Shown: positions 1 to 8,058 of the stretch, piece after piece
Layout of the letters: the number at the start of each line of letters is the position of its first letter
How positions within the stretch are numbered: position 1 is the first letter of the stretch
From: Actinomycetota bacterium
GTDB lineage: Bacteria; Actinomycetota; Actinomycetes; S36-B12
Assembly (NCBI GenBank): GCA_947449945.1
Contig: CANFTO010000007.1
Coordinates: forward strand, 1 to 36,294
Direction of reading: 5' to 3'
DNA length: 36,294 nucleotides
Program-made: the position numbers and the translations under genes
Notes under the pieces: model-generated
What the model was told of the DNA's origin: nothing
What the model saw: only the letters and a program-made list of their open reading frames with translations
The model's database searches: none

Positions 1-1464
1 CTCTCAGAGGCAGATGTTGACGCCACCGTTCGCGAGATTCGAATTGCGCTCCTTGAAGCAGATGTTGCCCTACCCGTTGTTCGCGAATTCTGCGCTGCTG
101 TAAAAACGCGTGCTCTGGAAGCCACGGCGTCTGGCGCCCTGAACCCAGCCCAAGAAGTAGTCAAGATCGTCCACGAAGAGTTGGTGGCAATTCTTGGCGG
201 CGAAACGCGCACGATTCGCTTCGCAAAGAATCCGCCAACCGTGATTTTGCTCGCAGGTCTTCAAGGTGCAGGCAAGACAACACTTGCTGGCAAATTAGCG
301 ATGCAATTGAAGCGCGATGGCCACACGCCAATGCTGGTTGCTGCTGACTTGCAGCGTCCAAATGCTGTGGATCAACTCAAGGTTATTGGTGAACGCGCTG
401 GCGTTCCTGTGTTTGCTCCCGAACCTGGCAGTGGTGTGGGCGACCCGGTCAAGGTCACGCGTGACGCGCGAGCCTTTGCTGAACAAAAACTTCACGATGT
501 CGTCATCGTTGACACTGCAGGCCGTCTGGCTATTGATGCTGAATTGATGGAGCAATTGCGTCAGGTCAAGGCTGCTGCTGATCCTGACGAAGTTCTATTT
601 GTTGTTGACGCGATGATTGGTCAAGACGCGGTTCGCGTTGCGCAAGAGTTCATGAACAGTGTTGGCTTCGATGGTGTCGTGCTGACCAAACTTGATGGTG
701 ATGCACGCGGCGGTGCAGCACTGTCAGTGAAGAACGTCACCGGTGCACCGATCATGTTCGCTTCGACCGGCGAAAAGCTTGAAGATTTTGAAACCTTCCA
801 TCCAGAGCGCATGGCTAGCCGCATTCTGGATATGGGTGACGTACTGACTCTTATTGAGCAAGCAGAACGTGCATTTGATTCGGAGCAGACCGAACGGATG
901 GCTGCCAAGGTTGCAAAGGGGGAGAGCTTCACCCTTGATGACTTTCTTGAGCAGATGCAGGCCGTCAAGAAGATGGGCTCGCTCGGCAAGGTTCTAGGCA
1001 TGCTGCCAGGTATGGGCGAGATGAAGGCTCAGCTTGATCAGGTAAACGACAAGGACCTGGATCGCGTTGCAGCGATCATTCAGTCCATGACCCCGGCAGA
1101 ACGCCAGGATCCTAAATTGCTCAATGGTTCGCGCCGAGCTCGCATCGCCAAGGGTTCGGGTACACAGGTCCACGAGGTCAACTCGTTGATGGAGCGATTT
1201 ACTCAAGCTCAGGTGATGATGAAGCAGATGGGCAAGGGTGGAATGCCAGCCATGCCAGGAATGCCCGGGTTTGGTATGGGTGGCGGCAAGAAGTCCAAGG
1301 GCAAGATGCCTAAGCAACAAAAAACCGCTAAGGGTGCCAAGGGTCGCAGTGGAAACCCAGCAAAGCGGGCTGGATTGGGTCCCATTGATGGCGATTCTGG
1401 GGGCCTGACTCCACCAGACTTGGGTTCCCTGCCACCAGAGCTGAAGAAGCTCCTAGGCCAGTAA
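1..1464 (+). CDS. ffh: Signal recognition particle GTPase Ffh (5' truncated by window edge)
   Basis: SRP54 subunit, which with 4.5S RNA binds signal sequences on nascent chains and hands them to the receptor FtsY at the membrane. The reading frame is already open at base 1, and the visible N-domain begins LSEADVDATVREIRIALLEA, so roughly 20 N-terminal residues lie outside the window. GTPase motifs are clear: P-loop GLQGAGKTT, DTAGR, and TKLDGDARGGAALS. The methionine-rich M domain follows, with the RNA-binding segment SRRARIAKGSGTQVHEVN, then a Gly/Lys-rich tail. The 487 visible residues fit the usual actinobacterial length of a little over 500. The gene heads the conserved ffh-rpsP-KH-rimM-trmD run. 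The identification is secure; only the true start is missing. Confidence 0.97.
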   Translation, partial: LSEADVDATVREIRIALLEADVALPVVREFCAAVKTRALEATASGALNPAQEVVKIVHEELVAILGGETRTIRFAKNPPTVILLAGLQGAGKTTLAGKLAMQLKRDGHTPMLVAADLQRPNAVDQLKVIGERAGVPVFAPEPGSGVGDPVKVTRDARAFAEQKLHDVVIVDTAGRLAIDAELMEQLRQVKAAADPDEVLFVVDAMIGQDAVRVAQEFMNSVGFDGVVLTKLDGDARGGAALSVKNVTGAPIMFASTGEKLEDFETFHPERMASRILDMGDVLTLIEQAERAFDSEQTERMAAKVAKGESFTLDDFLEQMQAVKKMGSLGKVLGMLPGMGEMKAQLDQVNDKDLDRVAAIIQSMTPAERQDPKLLNGSRRARIAKGSGTQVHEVNSLMERFTQAQVMMKQMGKGGMPAMPGMPGFGMGGGKKSKGKMPKQQKTAKGAKGRSGNPAKRAGLGPIDGDSGGLTPPDLGSLPPELKKLLGQ

Positions 1465-1506
1465 CTGCCCGTATGGGTAGCCGTGGTCGGGGTGGGGCGA
1501 AGGATC

Positions 1507-1515
1507 TGGCAGACT
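1507..1515 (+). promoter_or_regulatory. Putative extended -10 promoter element of rpsP
   Basis: TGGCAGACT: a TGn extension before a CAGACT hexamer. The same pattern (TGGCACACT) occurs upstream of rplS at 5398-5406. No convincing -35 is seen at the right spacing. The implied leader of about 120 bases holds one small hairpin in which GTTGA and TCAAC enclose GAGG and CCTC, around 1529-1552. Function is inferred from motif and position only. Confidence 0.35.
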
Positions 1516-1646
1516 ATGCGAGCACTTGTTGAACCGAGGGACCCTCTCAACCCAAGGCTCAGCAGTCCGCAAGGTTTTCGTTCACCGACGTGTCCCCACG
1601 CAGACGTGAACTTGCACCGCCTTACACAACAGGAGACAAGCCCGCC

Positions 1647-2183
1647 GTGGCCGTAAAGATCAAGTTGAAGCGCTTGGGCAAGACCCATGCACCGCAGTAC
1701 CGCATTGTTGTTGCCGACTCACGCACCGCACGTAATGGTCGCGCTATTGAAGAGATCGGCATCTACCAGCCACTGCAAAACCCAAGCATCATTCAGGTGA
1801 AGAGCGAGCGTGTGCTGTACTGGCTCGGCGTTGGAGCACTTCCAACCCCAGCAGTTGAAGCCATCCTCAAGGTCACTGGTGACTGGCAGAAGTTCAAGGG
1901 CCTTCCAGGCAGCGAAGGAACCCTTCAGGTTGCTCCTCCAAAGGTGAACAAGCTTTCGGTGTACGAAGCCGCAGTTGCAGAAGCAGCGAACGAGCCAAAG
2001 CTCGTGAAGAAGCCAAAGTTGGAAACACCCGTTGAAGTTGTGGCTGAAGTAGTCGCAGCTGAGGTTGTTGCAGAAGAGGCAGTCGCAGAAGCTGTAGCCG
2101 AGGCTGTTGTTGAAGCTGAAGTTGCTGAAACAACTGTTGAAGTTGTGGCTGAAGAGGTTGCTGCAGAAGAGGCTTCGGCCTAA
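1647..2183 (+). CDS. rpsP: 30S ribosomal protein S16 with long Ala/Glu/Val-rich tail
   Basis: S16 is a small-subunit assembly protein. The GTG at 1647 is chosen because it gives the family N-terminus (M)[19 protein letters not shown] and has AGGAG at 1631-1635 about 11 bases upstream; the open frame reaches back to 1590 but that part has no family match. The S16 core occupies about residues 1-85, including [20 protein letters not shown]. The remaining 90 or so residues are a low-complexity tail of alternating Ala, Glu and Val. Extended S16 tails are known in actinobacteria; this one contains an internal DNA repeat (2031-2154). The stop TAA shares a base with the next ATG (TAATG), implying translational coupling to the KH gene. 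Confidence 0.96.
   Translation: MAVKIKLKRLGKTHAPQYRIVVADSRTARNGRAIEEIGIYQPLQNPSIIQVKSERVLYWLGVGALPTPAVEAILKVTGDWQKFKGLPGSEGTLQVAPPKVNKLSVYEAAVAEAANEPKLVKKPKLETPVEVVAEVVAAEVVAEEAVAEAVAEAVVEAEVAETTVEVVAEEVAAEEASA
2031..2154 (+). repeat. 19-bp direct repeat inside the rpsP tail
   Basis: GTTGAAGTTGTGGCTGAAG occurs at 2031-2049 and again, identical, at 2136-2154, in the same reading frame. It encodes VEVVAE both times. The intervening sequence is a degenerate run of GCTGAAG/GTTGAAG-like units, so the tail probably grew by short duplications. Confidence 0.8.
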
Positions 2184-2422
2184 TGCTCGAAGAGGCCCTA
2201 GGTCACCTCGTGCGTGGCATCGTTGATCATCCTGATGATGTCAACGTTTCAGAAAAGTCCCAGCGTCGCGGAACCACGCTCAATGTGAGTGTGAATCCAG
2301 AAGACATGGGGCGCGTCATTGGTCGTGGCGGTCGCACAGCGACTGCGCTGCGCAATGTCTTGGCTGCCCTCAATGGTGGCCGCGGCGTGCGTATCGACTT
2401 CCTCGACGTAGCCGAGCGCTAA
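2183..2422 (+). CDS. khpA: KH-domain RNA-binding protein (KhpA/YlqC family)
   Basis: A 79-residue protein that is essentially one KH domain. The KH signature is visible in MGRVIGRGGRTATALRNVL, with a GRGG loop in the GxxG position that contacts RNA. It follows rpsP with a one-base overlap and precedes rimM by 6 bases, the standard actinobacterial and Gram-positive location. KhpA proteins bind RNA, often with KhpB, and influence cell size and division in streptococci. No partner gene lies in this window, so the cellular role here is inferred from family only. Confidence 0.9.
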   Translation: MLEEALGHLVRGIVDHPDDVNVSEKSQRRGTTLNVSVNPEDMGRVIGRGGRTATALRNVLAALNGGRGVRIDFLDVAER

Positions 2423-2428
2423 CTGACC

Positions 2429-2956
2429 ATGCGCGTCGTTGTCGGACGCATCGGTAAGCCACACGGGATTCGCGGTCAAGTAACCGTTGAGCCTCGTACT
2501 GACGAACCAGATCTGCGATTCGCTCCTGGCGCACAGTTTGTTATTGATGGACCGCTTCAACTCTTAACAGTTGAGGCGGTCCATTGGCATTCTGGTCGCT
2601 TGTTAATCAAGTTCGAAGGCATTCACGACCGAACATGGGCTGAGTCACTGCGCAACACCTTGCTTGAAATTGATCGTGACCCCACAGCGCTTCCCGAAGA
2701 TCCTGATGAGTTTTACGACGACCAACTTGAGGGTTGCCAGGTTGAAATGCTTGATGGCAGCGTGGTTGGGCTAGTCACTGAAGTTGTGCACTTACCAAGT
2801 CAAGACATGTTGAGTGTCACGAGAGCCGATACATCAGAAGTGTTGATTCCTTTTATCGGCCAGTTTGTGCCGACGGTTGACGTTGTAGGCAAGCGCATCG
2901 TGATTGATCCGCCACCAGGTTTACTCGATGAGCTCGACCCCGAAATCGCTGAGTAA
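2429..2956 (+). CDS. rimM: 16S rRNA maturation factor RimM
   Basis: RimM binds S19 and helps mature the 30S head domain. The 175-residue length is normal. The N-terminal barrel opens with VVVGRIGKPHGIRGQVTVEP, the family signature GxxxGxhGhxGEhkV-like segment, and the C-terminal PRC-barrel contains YDDQLEGCQVEMLDGSVVG followed by DMLSV and VLIPFIGQFVP. The ATG at 2429 lies 6 bases after the KH gene, and the stop is 2 bases before trmD, so it belongs to the rpsP-trmD operon. No unusual features. Confidence 0.96.
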   Translation: MRVVVGRIGKPHGIRGQVTVEPRTDEPDLRFAPGAQFVIDGPLQLLTVEAVHWHSGRLLIKFEGIHDRTWAESLRNTLLEIDRDPTALPEDPDEFYDDQLEGCQVEMLDGSVVGLVTEVVHLPSQDMLSVTRADTSEVLIPFIGQFVPTVDVVGKRIVIDPPPGLLDELDPEIAE

Positions 2957-2958
2957 TT

Positions 2959-3660
2959 ATGCGTATTGACATCGTTTCTATTTTTCCCGAATACCTAGCA
3001 CCGCTCAAACTTTCACTCATCGGCAAAGCAGTTGATTCGGGACTCATCGACCTTCGACTTCATGACTTGCGCTCTTGGACGCATGACCGTCACAACACTG
3101 TTGATGACACGCCTTATGGCGGTGGCCCAGGGATGGTGATGTTGCCCGAACCCTGGGGATTAGCGCTCGATGAGATTCGCGCGTCCGGCGAGGTAAATCC
3201 AACACTTGTTGTACCAACACCTTCGGGGGTGCGGTTCACACAGCACTTGGCTCAACGTTGGAGTGATGACTCATGGTTGGTTTTCGCATGTGGGCGTTAT
3301 GAAGGCATTGATTCGCGCGTGATGCAGCACTATGCATCTCGTGACGATTGGAATGGTGTTGCTGAAGTAACGATCGGTGACTACGTACTTGCCGGTGGTG
3401 AGGTTGCTGCCATGGTGATCGTTGAAGCGGTGGGTCGACTCATCCCCGGGGTTCTAGGTAATCAGATGAGTGCGCTCGACGATTCTTTTTCGTTAACTCA
3501 GGATGGCGCTCTTGTTGAAGGCCCCGTATTCACCAAACCTCAGCAGTGGCGAGGAATTGACGTACCTGAAGTCCTCATGAGCGGTCATCACGGCAAGATC
3601 GCCAAATGGCGCAGCGAACAGGCACAGTCCCGCACGAATGAGATGCGCCCAGATCTTTAA
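2959..3660 (+). CDS. trmD: tRNA (guanine37-N1)-methyltransferase TrmD
   Basis: TrmD methylates G37 of tRNAs with G at position 36 using S-adenosylmethionine, preventing +1 frameshifts. The SPOUT trefoil knot region is recognisable: LVFACGRYEGIDSRV and VTIGDYVLAGGEVAA, followed by RLIPGVLGNQMSALDDSF. The N-terminus MRIDIVSIFPEYLAPLKLS and the 233-residue length are typical. It ends the rpsP operon. Its TAA overlaps the stop codon of the convergent phosphoglucomutase gene by four bases (3657-3660). In many bacteria rplS follows directly; here pgm separates them. Confidence 0.97.
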   Translation: MRIDIVSIFPEYLAPLKLSLIGKAVDSGLIDLRLHDLRSWTHDRHNTVDDTPYGGGPGMVMLPEPWGLALDEIRASGEVNPTLVVPTPSGVRFTQHLAQRWSDDSWLVFACGRYEGIDSRVMQHYASRDDWNGVAEVTIGDYVLAGGEVAAMVIVEAVGRLIPGVLGNQMSALDDSFSLTQDGALVEGPVFTKPQQWRGIDVPEVLMSGHHGKIAKWRSEQAQSRTNEMRPDL

Positions 3661-5315
3661 CCGATCGTGGTATTCACCAAAGTCTGCGCTTCATTTTGGA
3701 TCGCAGAAAGGTGATCGGATCCAATGAAGGATTCTGCATAGATCTTGTACACGTCTTCAGTTCCTGAAGGTCGGGCAGCAAACCAGCCATTTTCGGTAGT
3801 GACTTTGAGGCCACCAATTGCCGCACCATTGCCAGGAGCGTTGGTCAGGATAGAAGTGATTGCTTCACCGGCGAGTTCAGTTGCGGTGACATCGCTTGGT
3901 GAGAGTTTTCCGAGCGTGGCTTTTTGTTCACGGGTCGCGGGCGCGTCAATGCGCTCATACACCGGATTACCAAATTGTTCAGTTAACTGGATGTATCGCT
4001 GTGATGGTGAAATTCCAGTGACCGCAAGCATTTCGGAGGCGAGTAATGCCGCAATGATTCCGTCTTTGTCTGTTGTCCAAACTTCGCCATTTCGGCGAAG
4101 GAAGGATGCGCCTGCGCTTTCTTCGCCACCGAAGCCAAGACTCCCGTCAACCAAGCCATCGACAAACCACTTAAACCCGACTGGGACTTCCAACAGTGGT
4201 CGACCAAGTGACGCTGCGACGCGATCAATCATGCTTGAGCTCACGACAGTTTTTCCAATGCCAGAATTTGGTGACCAGGCATCGCGATGATTAAACAGAT
4301 AATCAATGCTCACAGCGAGGTAGTGATTCGGATTCATCAGGCCATCAGGCGTAACGATGCCGTGCCGATCTGAATCTGCGTCATTTCCGGTTGCGATGTC
4401 GAAATTTGAGCGATTGATGATCAGTGATGCCATGGCATGTGGTGAGGAACAGTCCATCCGAATCTGTCCATCCCAATCCAAGGTCATAAACGACCAAGTT
4501 GGGTCAACATAGGGATGTACAACGGTGATGTCGATGCCGTATGTCGACGCAATGAGAGGCCAGTAATCAACGCTCGCTCCACCTAGTGGATCTGCCGCAA
4601 TGCGTATGTTTGCTCCACGGATCGCATCCATGTCGATGACATTCTTGAGTTCGTTGACATATAACTCGCGGTAGTTAATGAAGCCTGTCGTTGATGCAGC
4701 GATTGCTGATCGAACGTGCATGGTCTTCACGCCTTGCAATGCAGTAGCAAGATAGGCATTAGCCCGGTTTTGGATATCGGTCGTGATATCTGATCCTGCT
4801 GGTCCACCGTTTGGTGGGTTGTATTTAAAGCCACCGTCTTTTGGTGGGTTATGTGATGGCGTGATTACGACGCCATCTGCGCGAGCCGGGTCGTTGGCAG
4901 CCAGGCTTTTGTTATGCATCAAGATCGCCAGGGAAATTGCTGGCGTTGGGGTATGGCCCATTCCAGAATTGAATTCAACATCGATCGTCACCTTCACGCC
5001 ATTGGCAGCGAAGACCCCAATTGCAGTTGACCAGGCTGGCGCGCTGAGAGCGTGCGGGTCACTTCCCATATAAAGAGGGCCCTGGATGTCTTTGGTGGCT
5101 CGATGGTCACAAATAGCCTGAGCAATGGCGGCGATGTGGTCTTCGTTAAAGGACCCGGCGAAGGCGCTGCCACGATGTCCTGAGGTGCCAAAGGCAACTT
5201 GCTGTGAGGGATCCACGACATCGGGGTGCATCGTGTAATAAGCGGTGATCAAGTTGGGGATCAAGACGAGGTCGCTGTGTTGGGCGCTCTGACCAGCTCG
5301 TGGATGCAGACTCAT
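3657..5315 (-). CDS. pgm: Phosphoglucomutase, alpha-D-glucose phosphate-specific
   Basis: Interconverts glucose 1-phosphate and glucose 6-phosphate, linking glycogen and sugar-nucleotide synthesis to glycolysis. The start at 5315 (MSLHPRAGQ) gives 552 residues, close to the usual 545-550, and has AGGGG about 8 bases upstream; the open frame continues to 5801 but that extension runs antisense to rplS. Motifs in order: VAFGTSGHRGSAF near residue 40, the phosphoserine loop ITPSHNPPKDGG (Ser154), the metal loop GNDADSDRHG, GFKWFVDGL, the sugar-binding GGEESAGASF, and the phosphate-binding RPSGTEDVYKIYAESF. It lies alone on the minus strand between trmD and rplS, diverging from rplS. Confidence 0.96.
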   Translation of the reverse strand: MSLHPRAGQSAQHSDLVLIPNLITAYYTMHPDVVDPSQQVAFGTSGHRGSAFAGSFNEDHIAAIAQAICDHRATKDIQGPLYMGSDPHALSAPAWSTAIGVFAANGVKVTIDVEFNSGMGHTPTPAISLAILMHNKSLAANDPARADGVVITPSHNPPKDGGFKYNPPNGGPAGSDITTDIQNRANAYLATALQGVKTMHVRSAIAASTTGFINYRELYVNELKNVIDMDAIRGANIRIAADPLGGASVDYWPLIASTYGIDITVVHPYVDPTWSFMTLDWDGQIRMDCSSPHAMASLIINRSNFDIATGNDADSDRHGIVTPDGLMNPNHYLAVSIDYLFNHRDAWSPNSGIGKTVVSSSMIDRVAASLGRPLLEVPVGFKWFVDGLVDGSLGFGGEESAGASFLRRNGEVWTTDKDGIIAALLASEMLAVTGISPSQRYIQLTEQFGNPVYERIDAPATREQKATLGKLSPSDVTATELAGEAITSILTNAPGNGAAIGGLKVTTENGWFAARPSGTEDVYKIYAESFIGSDHLSAIQNEAQTLVNTTIG

Positions 5316-5397
5316 GGCATTCCCCTTACAAGAGTGATGGGCCCTAGCCTTGCAAGGAGCCAAGCCGTGAGGCGAGTTGGGGTCTGGCGCCCGACTG

Positions 5398-5406
5398 TGG
5401 CACACT
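5398..5406 (+). promoter_or_regulatory. Putative extended -10 promoter element of rplS
   Basis: TGGCACACT, matching the element seen before rpsP. A weak -35 candidate TTGGGG (5377-5382) lies 18 bases upstream of CACACT. Because pgm interrupts the ancestral trmD-rplS operon, rplS needs its own promoter, and the 202-base gap 5316-5517 is the only place for it. The leader after it contains a CCCA/TGGG hairpin (about 5476-5486) and a 10-base palindrome TCCTGCAGGA (5497-5506) that overlaps the ribosome binding site. Confidence 0.35.
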
Positions 5407-5517
5407 TCTCCAGCCCACCGCGCCGGTGCTCTGCCACAGGGGACTCGGATGCATGGGTAGCAATTTCCTCTAACCCCACCGTGGGAGACCTGTGGCTCCT
5501 GCAGGAAGTGAATGATC

Positions 5518-5886
5518 ATGAAGACGCTCGACATTGTTGACGTAGCCAGCCTGCGTACCGACATCCCAGCATTCCGCGCCGGCGACACCCTCAAGGTGCA
5601 CGTGAAGGTCGTTGAAGGCAACAAGACTCGTGTCCAGTTGTTCCAGGGCGTTGTGATTGGCATTTCCGGATCAGGAATTGGCGAGACCTTCACGGTCCGC
5701 AAGGTGTCATACGGCACCGGTGTTGAACGTAAGTTCCCACTGCACACCCCGATCATTGAAAAGATCGAAGTTGTGAGCCGTGGCGATGTGCGTCGCGCCA
5801 AGCTTTACTACCTCCGTGATCTTCGTGGCAAGAAGGCCAAGATCCGCGAGAAGCGCGACAACGCACCTACCAAGTCAGAGGACTAG
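5518..5886 (+). CDS. rplS: 50S ribosomal protein L19
   Basis: L19 sits at the 30S-50S interface. The ATG at 5518 ([15 protein letters not shown]) is preferred over the in-frame ATG two codons earlier at 5512 because AGGAAG at 5503-5508 is 9 bases from 5518 but only 3 from 5512. The family core is evident: [50 protein letters not shown] and [19 protein letters not shown]. The 122-residue length is normal. It is followed closely by two signal peptidase genes, the standard actinobacterial arrangement. Confidence 0.96.
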   Translation: MKTLDIVDVASLRTDIPAFRAGDTLKVHVKVVEGNKTRVQLFQGVVIGISGSGIGETFTVRKVSYGTGVERKFPLHTPIIEKIEVVSRGDVRRAKLYYLRDLRGKKAKIREKRDNAPTKSED

Positions 5887-5891
5887 TCCTC
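5878..5891 (+). other. Perfect 14-bp palindrome across the rplS stop codon
   Basis: GAGGACTAGTCCTC reads the same on both strands. In RNA it can form a 5-bp stem with a CUAG loop. It contains the rplS stop codon and the only Shine-Dalgarno-like bases (GAGGA) ahead of the lepB GTG at 5897, so it could mask that site or act in coupling. Confidence 0.6.
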
Positions 5892-5896
5892 GCGCT

Positions 5897-6553
5897 GTGC
5901 CCAAACATTCTCGGTGGGATCTGCCACTGACCCTGTTGGGTGCAGTTGTGCTGGTGTTGCTTGTTTCAGCATTTATTGCGAAACCATTTTCAATTCCATC
6001 GGGTTCGATGGAGAGCACCCTGAATATTGGCGATCGCGTATTAGTTAATCGATTGGTGTATCACTCGCGTGCAATTGAGCGCGGTGATGTGGTGGTCTTT
6101 GACGGTACTGATTCTTTTGTGCCGGCGAGTTCGGTCCCAACCCGCGATCCGATTTCGGCTTTGTTCGTCAATCTTGGTCAGGCCCTTGGGGTAGTCCCGC
6201 CTGATGGCAGTGATTTCGTGAAGCGTGTTGTGGGTGTTGCTGGAGACCATGTGCAGTGTTGTGATGCCAAAGGCCGATTGCTCATTAATGACAAGCCACT
6301 TGACGAGCATTATTTGTACGATGGAGACATTCCCAGCGATGTTGCCTTCGATGCGGTAGTTCCGCAGGGCAAACTTTGGGTGATGGGTGATCATCGATCA
6401 AACAGTGCTGATTCGCGTGCTCACCTTGGGGATCCAGGTGGGGGAATGGTGTCCACGTCCAAGGTTGTCGGTCGAGTGATGTCCATTGTTTGGCCACCGG
6501 CTCACTGGGGCACCGTGGCAATTCCTGACTCGTATGCAAAGGTGGCTCAGTGA
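5897..6553 (+). CDS. lepB: Signal peptidase I (first of tandem pair)
   Basis: Type I signal peptidase, a membrane serine protease with a Ser-Lys dyad that removes signal peptides after Sec or Tat export. The GTG at 5897 (VPKHSRWDLP) is the first in-frame start after the rplS stop; the open frame extends into rplS but out of its frame. One N-terminal membrane segment (about residues 10-28) is followed by box B IPSGSMESTL (catalytic Ser37), box D DFVKRVVGVAGDHV (Lys109) and box E MGDHRSNSADSR. The protein has 218 residues. Its TGA overlaps the GTG of the second peptidase (GTGA), so the two are translationally coupled. No strong ribosome binding site is seen; GAGGA lies about 14 bases upstream. 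Confidence 0.94.
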   Translation: MPKHSRWDLPLTLLGAVVLVLLVSAFIAKPFSIPSGSMESTLNIGDRVLVNRLVYHSRAIERGDVVVFDGTDSFVPASSVPTRDPISALFVNLGQALGVVPPDGSDFVKRVVGVAGDHVQCCDAKGRLLINDKPLDEHYLYDGDIPSDVAFDAVVPQGKLWVMGDHRSNSADSRAHLGDPGGGMVSTSKVVGRVMSIVWPPAHWGTVAIPDSYAKVAQ

Positions 6554-7281
6554 GCACCGATGAGCAGATCGACGAAGACGTAACTCCAGCGGAATCAAAG
6601 AAGTCCGGATTCCTGGCTGGTCTTCGTGAATTTGGCGTCATTGTGGTGAGCGCTCTGGTGTTGTCGGCTCTCGTTCGCGCATTCCTTGTGCAGGCGTTTT
6701 ATGTTCCCAGTGAATCAATGGAAAACACGTTGCTGCCCAATGATCGCATCGTTGCTTCCAAGATCACGACTCACTTCGGCGGAATTTCGCGAGGCGAAGT
6801 TATGGTGTTCCGTGATCCGGGAGGTTGGCTTGGAGCTCCGGAGCCCGGTCCAACCGGTTTGCGCGGAACGATCAATAGTGTGATGACCTTCATTGGTTTG
6901 GTTCCCAGCGATAGCGGTAGTGATCTCGTCAAACGTGCGATCGGTGTAGCTGGCGACCATGTGATGTGTTGTGATGCCCAGCAACGCATTGTGTTGAACG
7001 ACGTACCTCTTGATGAACCGTATGTCGTTCAGCCAACGAATCAGATTCAGTTTGATATCACGGTCCCCGCGAATTCAATTTTTGTCATGGGTGACAATCG
7101 AGGCAACTCACGCGACTCTCGTTATCACCTCGAGGTCAACAGTGGTGGTGTACCAGTTGACAACGTTGTAGGTCGTGCATTTGTTGTGTTGTGGCCACTA
7201 AAGAGATTTACCACCTTGCCAATTCCTGAAACCTTCGGTAATCCGGCATTGAATAGTCACACCACGGTTTCCGGTCAATAG
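6550..7281 (+). CDS. lepB: Signal peptidase I (second of tandem pair)
   Basis: A 243-residue paralogue of the preceding gene. A charged cytoplasmic N-terminus of about 25 residues leads to a membrane segment (about 28-48), then box B VPSESMENTL (catalytic Ser56), box D DLVKRAIGVAGDHV (Lys128) and box E MGDNRGNSRDSR. Both copies share a GDHVxCCDA segment after box D. Between boxes B and D this copy carries a Gly/Pro-rich insert (GGWLGAPEPGPTGLRG) and the other carries a different one, suggesting some specialisation. Multiple adjacent signal peptidases are known in Streptomyces. It starts on a GTG that overlaps the upstream stop. Confidence 0.95.
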   Translation: MSTDEQIDEDVTPAESKKSGFLAGLREFGVIVVSALVLSALVRAFLVQAFYVPSESMENTLLPNDRIVASKITTHFGGISRGEVMVFRDPGGWLGAPEPGPTGLRGTINSVMTFIGLVPSDSGSDLVKRAIGVAGDHVMCCDAQQRIVLNDVPLDEPYVVQPTNQIQFDITVPANSIFVMGDNRGNSRDSRYHLEVNSGGVPVDNVVGRAFVVLWPLKRFTTLPIPETFGNPALNSHTTVSGQ

Positions 7282-7289
7282 ATCGTTCG

Positions 7290-7958
7290 ATGACAGGGCC
7301 AACACTTCGGATCGAGCGAGGACTCCTCAAAGACGGGTATGCCCGTCTCGCCGGAGTAGATGAAGTAGGTAGAGGCTCACTTGCTGGCCCAGTAAGCGTT
7401 GGCATCGTCGTGATCGATAATTCCGTGCGCAATTCACTTCAGGGAGTACGGGACAGTAAAGAGTTATCTCCTTCAGTGCGCAATGCCTTTATTCCCAAGA
7501 TTCGCCAGTGGGCTGTTGATTGCGCTGTTGGTCATGCAAGTCCGCAAGAGATTGATGACTTCGGGATCATTGGCGCTTTGCGTTTGGCTGGGCATCGGGC
7601 CTTGAGTCAATTAGCAGTCCAACCCGATGTCGTGCTTCTTGATGGCAGTCATGATTGGTTTACGCCACCTGAGCAATCTTCCTTACTTGAATTAAGTAGT
7701 GACGTACTGAGCAATGTCCCGCCAGTGATAACAAAAGTGAAAGCTGATCGAACTTGCGTGTCCGTTTCTGCAGCAAGTGTGCTGGCGAAAGTGGAGCGAG
7801 ATTCGATCATGGTCAAGCTCTCGAGTGAGTATCCGGCCTATGGCTGGGAAGATAACAAGGGATACGCATCGCCGGGACATATCGCTGCACTGGCAGAGCG
7901 AGGTGCGTGTGCAGAACATCGCCGTAGTTGGAAGCTTCCTGGAATAGGGGAACACTAG
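7290..7958 (+). CDS. rnhB: Ribonuclease HII
   Basis: Cleaves the RNA strand of RNA-DNA hybrids and nicks at single ribonucleotides in DNA. The first two acidic ligands are in GVDEVGRGSLAGPV (Asp24, Glu25); later motifs are VVLLDGSHDWF, KADRTCVSVSAASVLAKVERD split across the usual active-site helix, and YGWEDNKGYASPGH. The 222-residue length fits. It starts 8 bases after the second lepB and is followed by a 100-base gap before yraN, so it probably ends the rplS-lepB-lepB-rnhB unit. Confidence 0.95.
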   Translation: MTGPTLRIERGLLKDGYARLAGVDEVGRGSLAGPVSVGIVVIDNSVRNSLQGVRDSKELSPSVRNAFIPKIRQWAVDCAVGHASPQEIDDFGIIGALRLAGHRALSQLAVQPDVVLLDGSHDWFTPPEQSSLLELSSDVLSNVPPVITKVKADRTCVSVSAASVLAKVERDSIMVKLSSEYPAYGWEDNKGYASPGHIAALAERGACAEHRRSWKLPGIGEH

Positions 7959-7998
7959 TTATCCCCAGCCTTTAATGCTTGCGGATCCTGTCCACAGA

Positions 7999-8026
7999 TT
8001 GAATTGAATCGTTGGCAGCGTAGGTG
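7999..8026 (+). promoter_or_regulatory. Possible promoter of the yraN-yifB-dprA-xerC unit
   Basis: TTGAAT (7999-8004) and TAGGTG (8021-8026) are separated by 16 bases in the only sizeable gap between rnhB and yraN. The match to the sigma-70-type consensus is partial. Weak evidence. Confidence 0.25.
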
Positions 8027-8058
8027 TCTTTATCCCACATTGGTGCTGGGAGGTAGAG

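Noticed and set aside
3745-4290. 181-residue plus-strand open frame inside pgm
   Set aside because: Antisense shadow of a well-conserved gene with Pro/Ser-rich composition and no motif.
5316-5801. N-terminal extension of the pgm reading frame to 714 residues
   Set aside because: It runs antisense to rplS, has no phosphoglucomutase similarity, and the start at 5315 gives the family length with a ribosome binding site.
7959-8058. Replication origin suggested by DnaA-box-like sequences
   Set aside because: Only two imperfect boxes, no AT-rich unwinding element, and no dnaA, dnaN or gyrase genes nearby.
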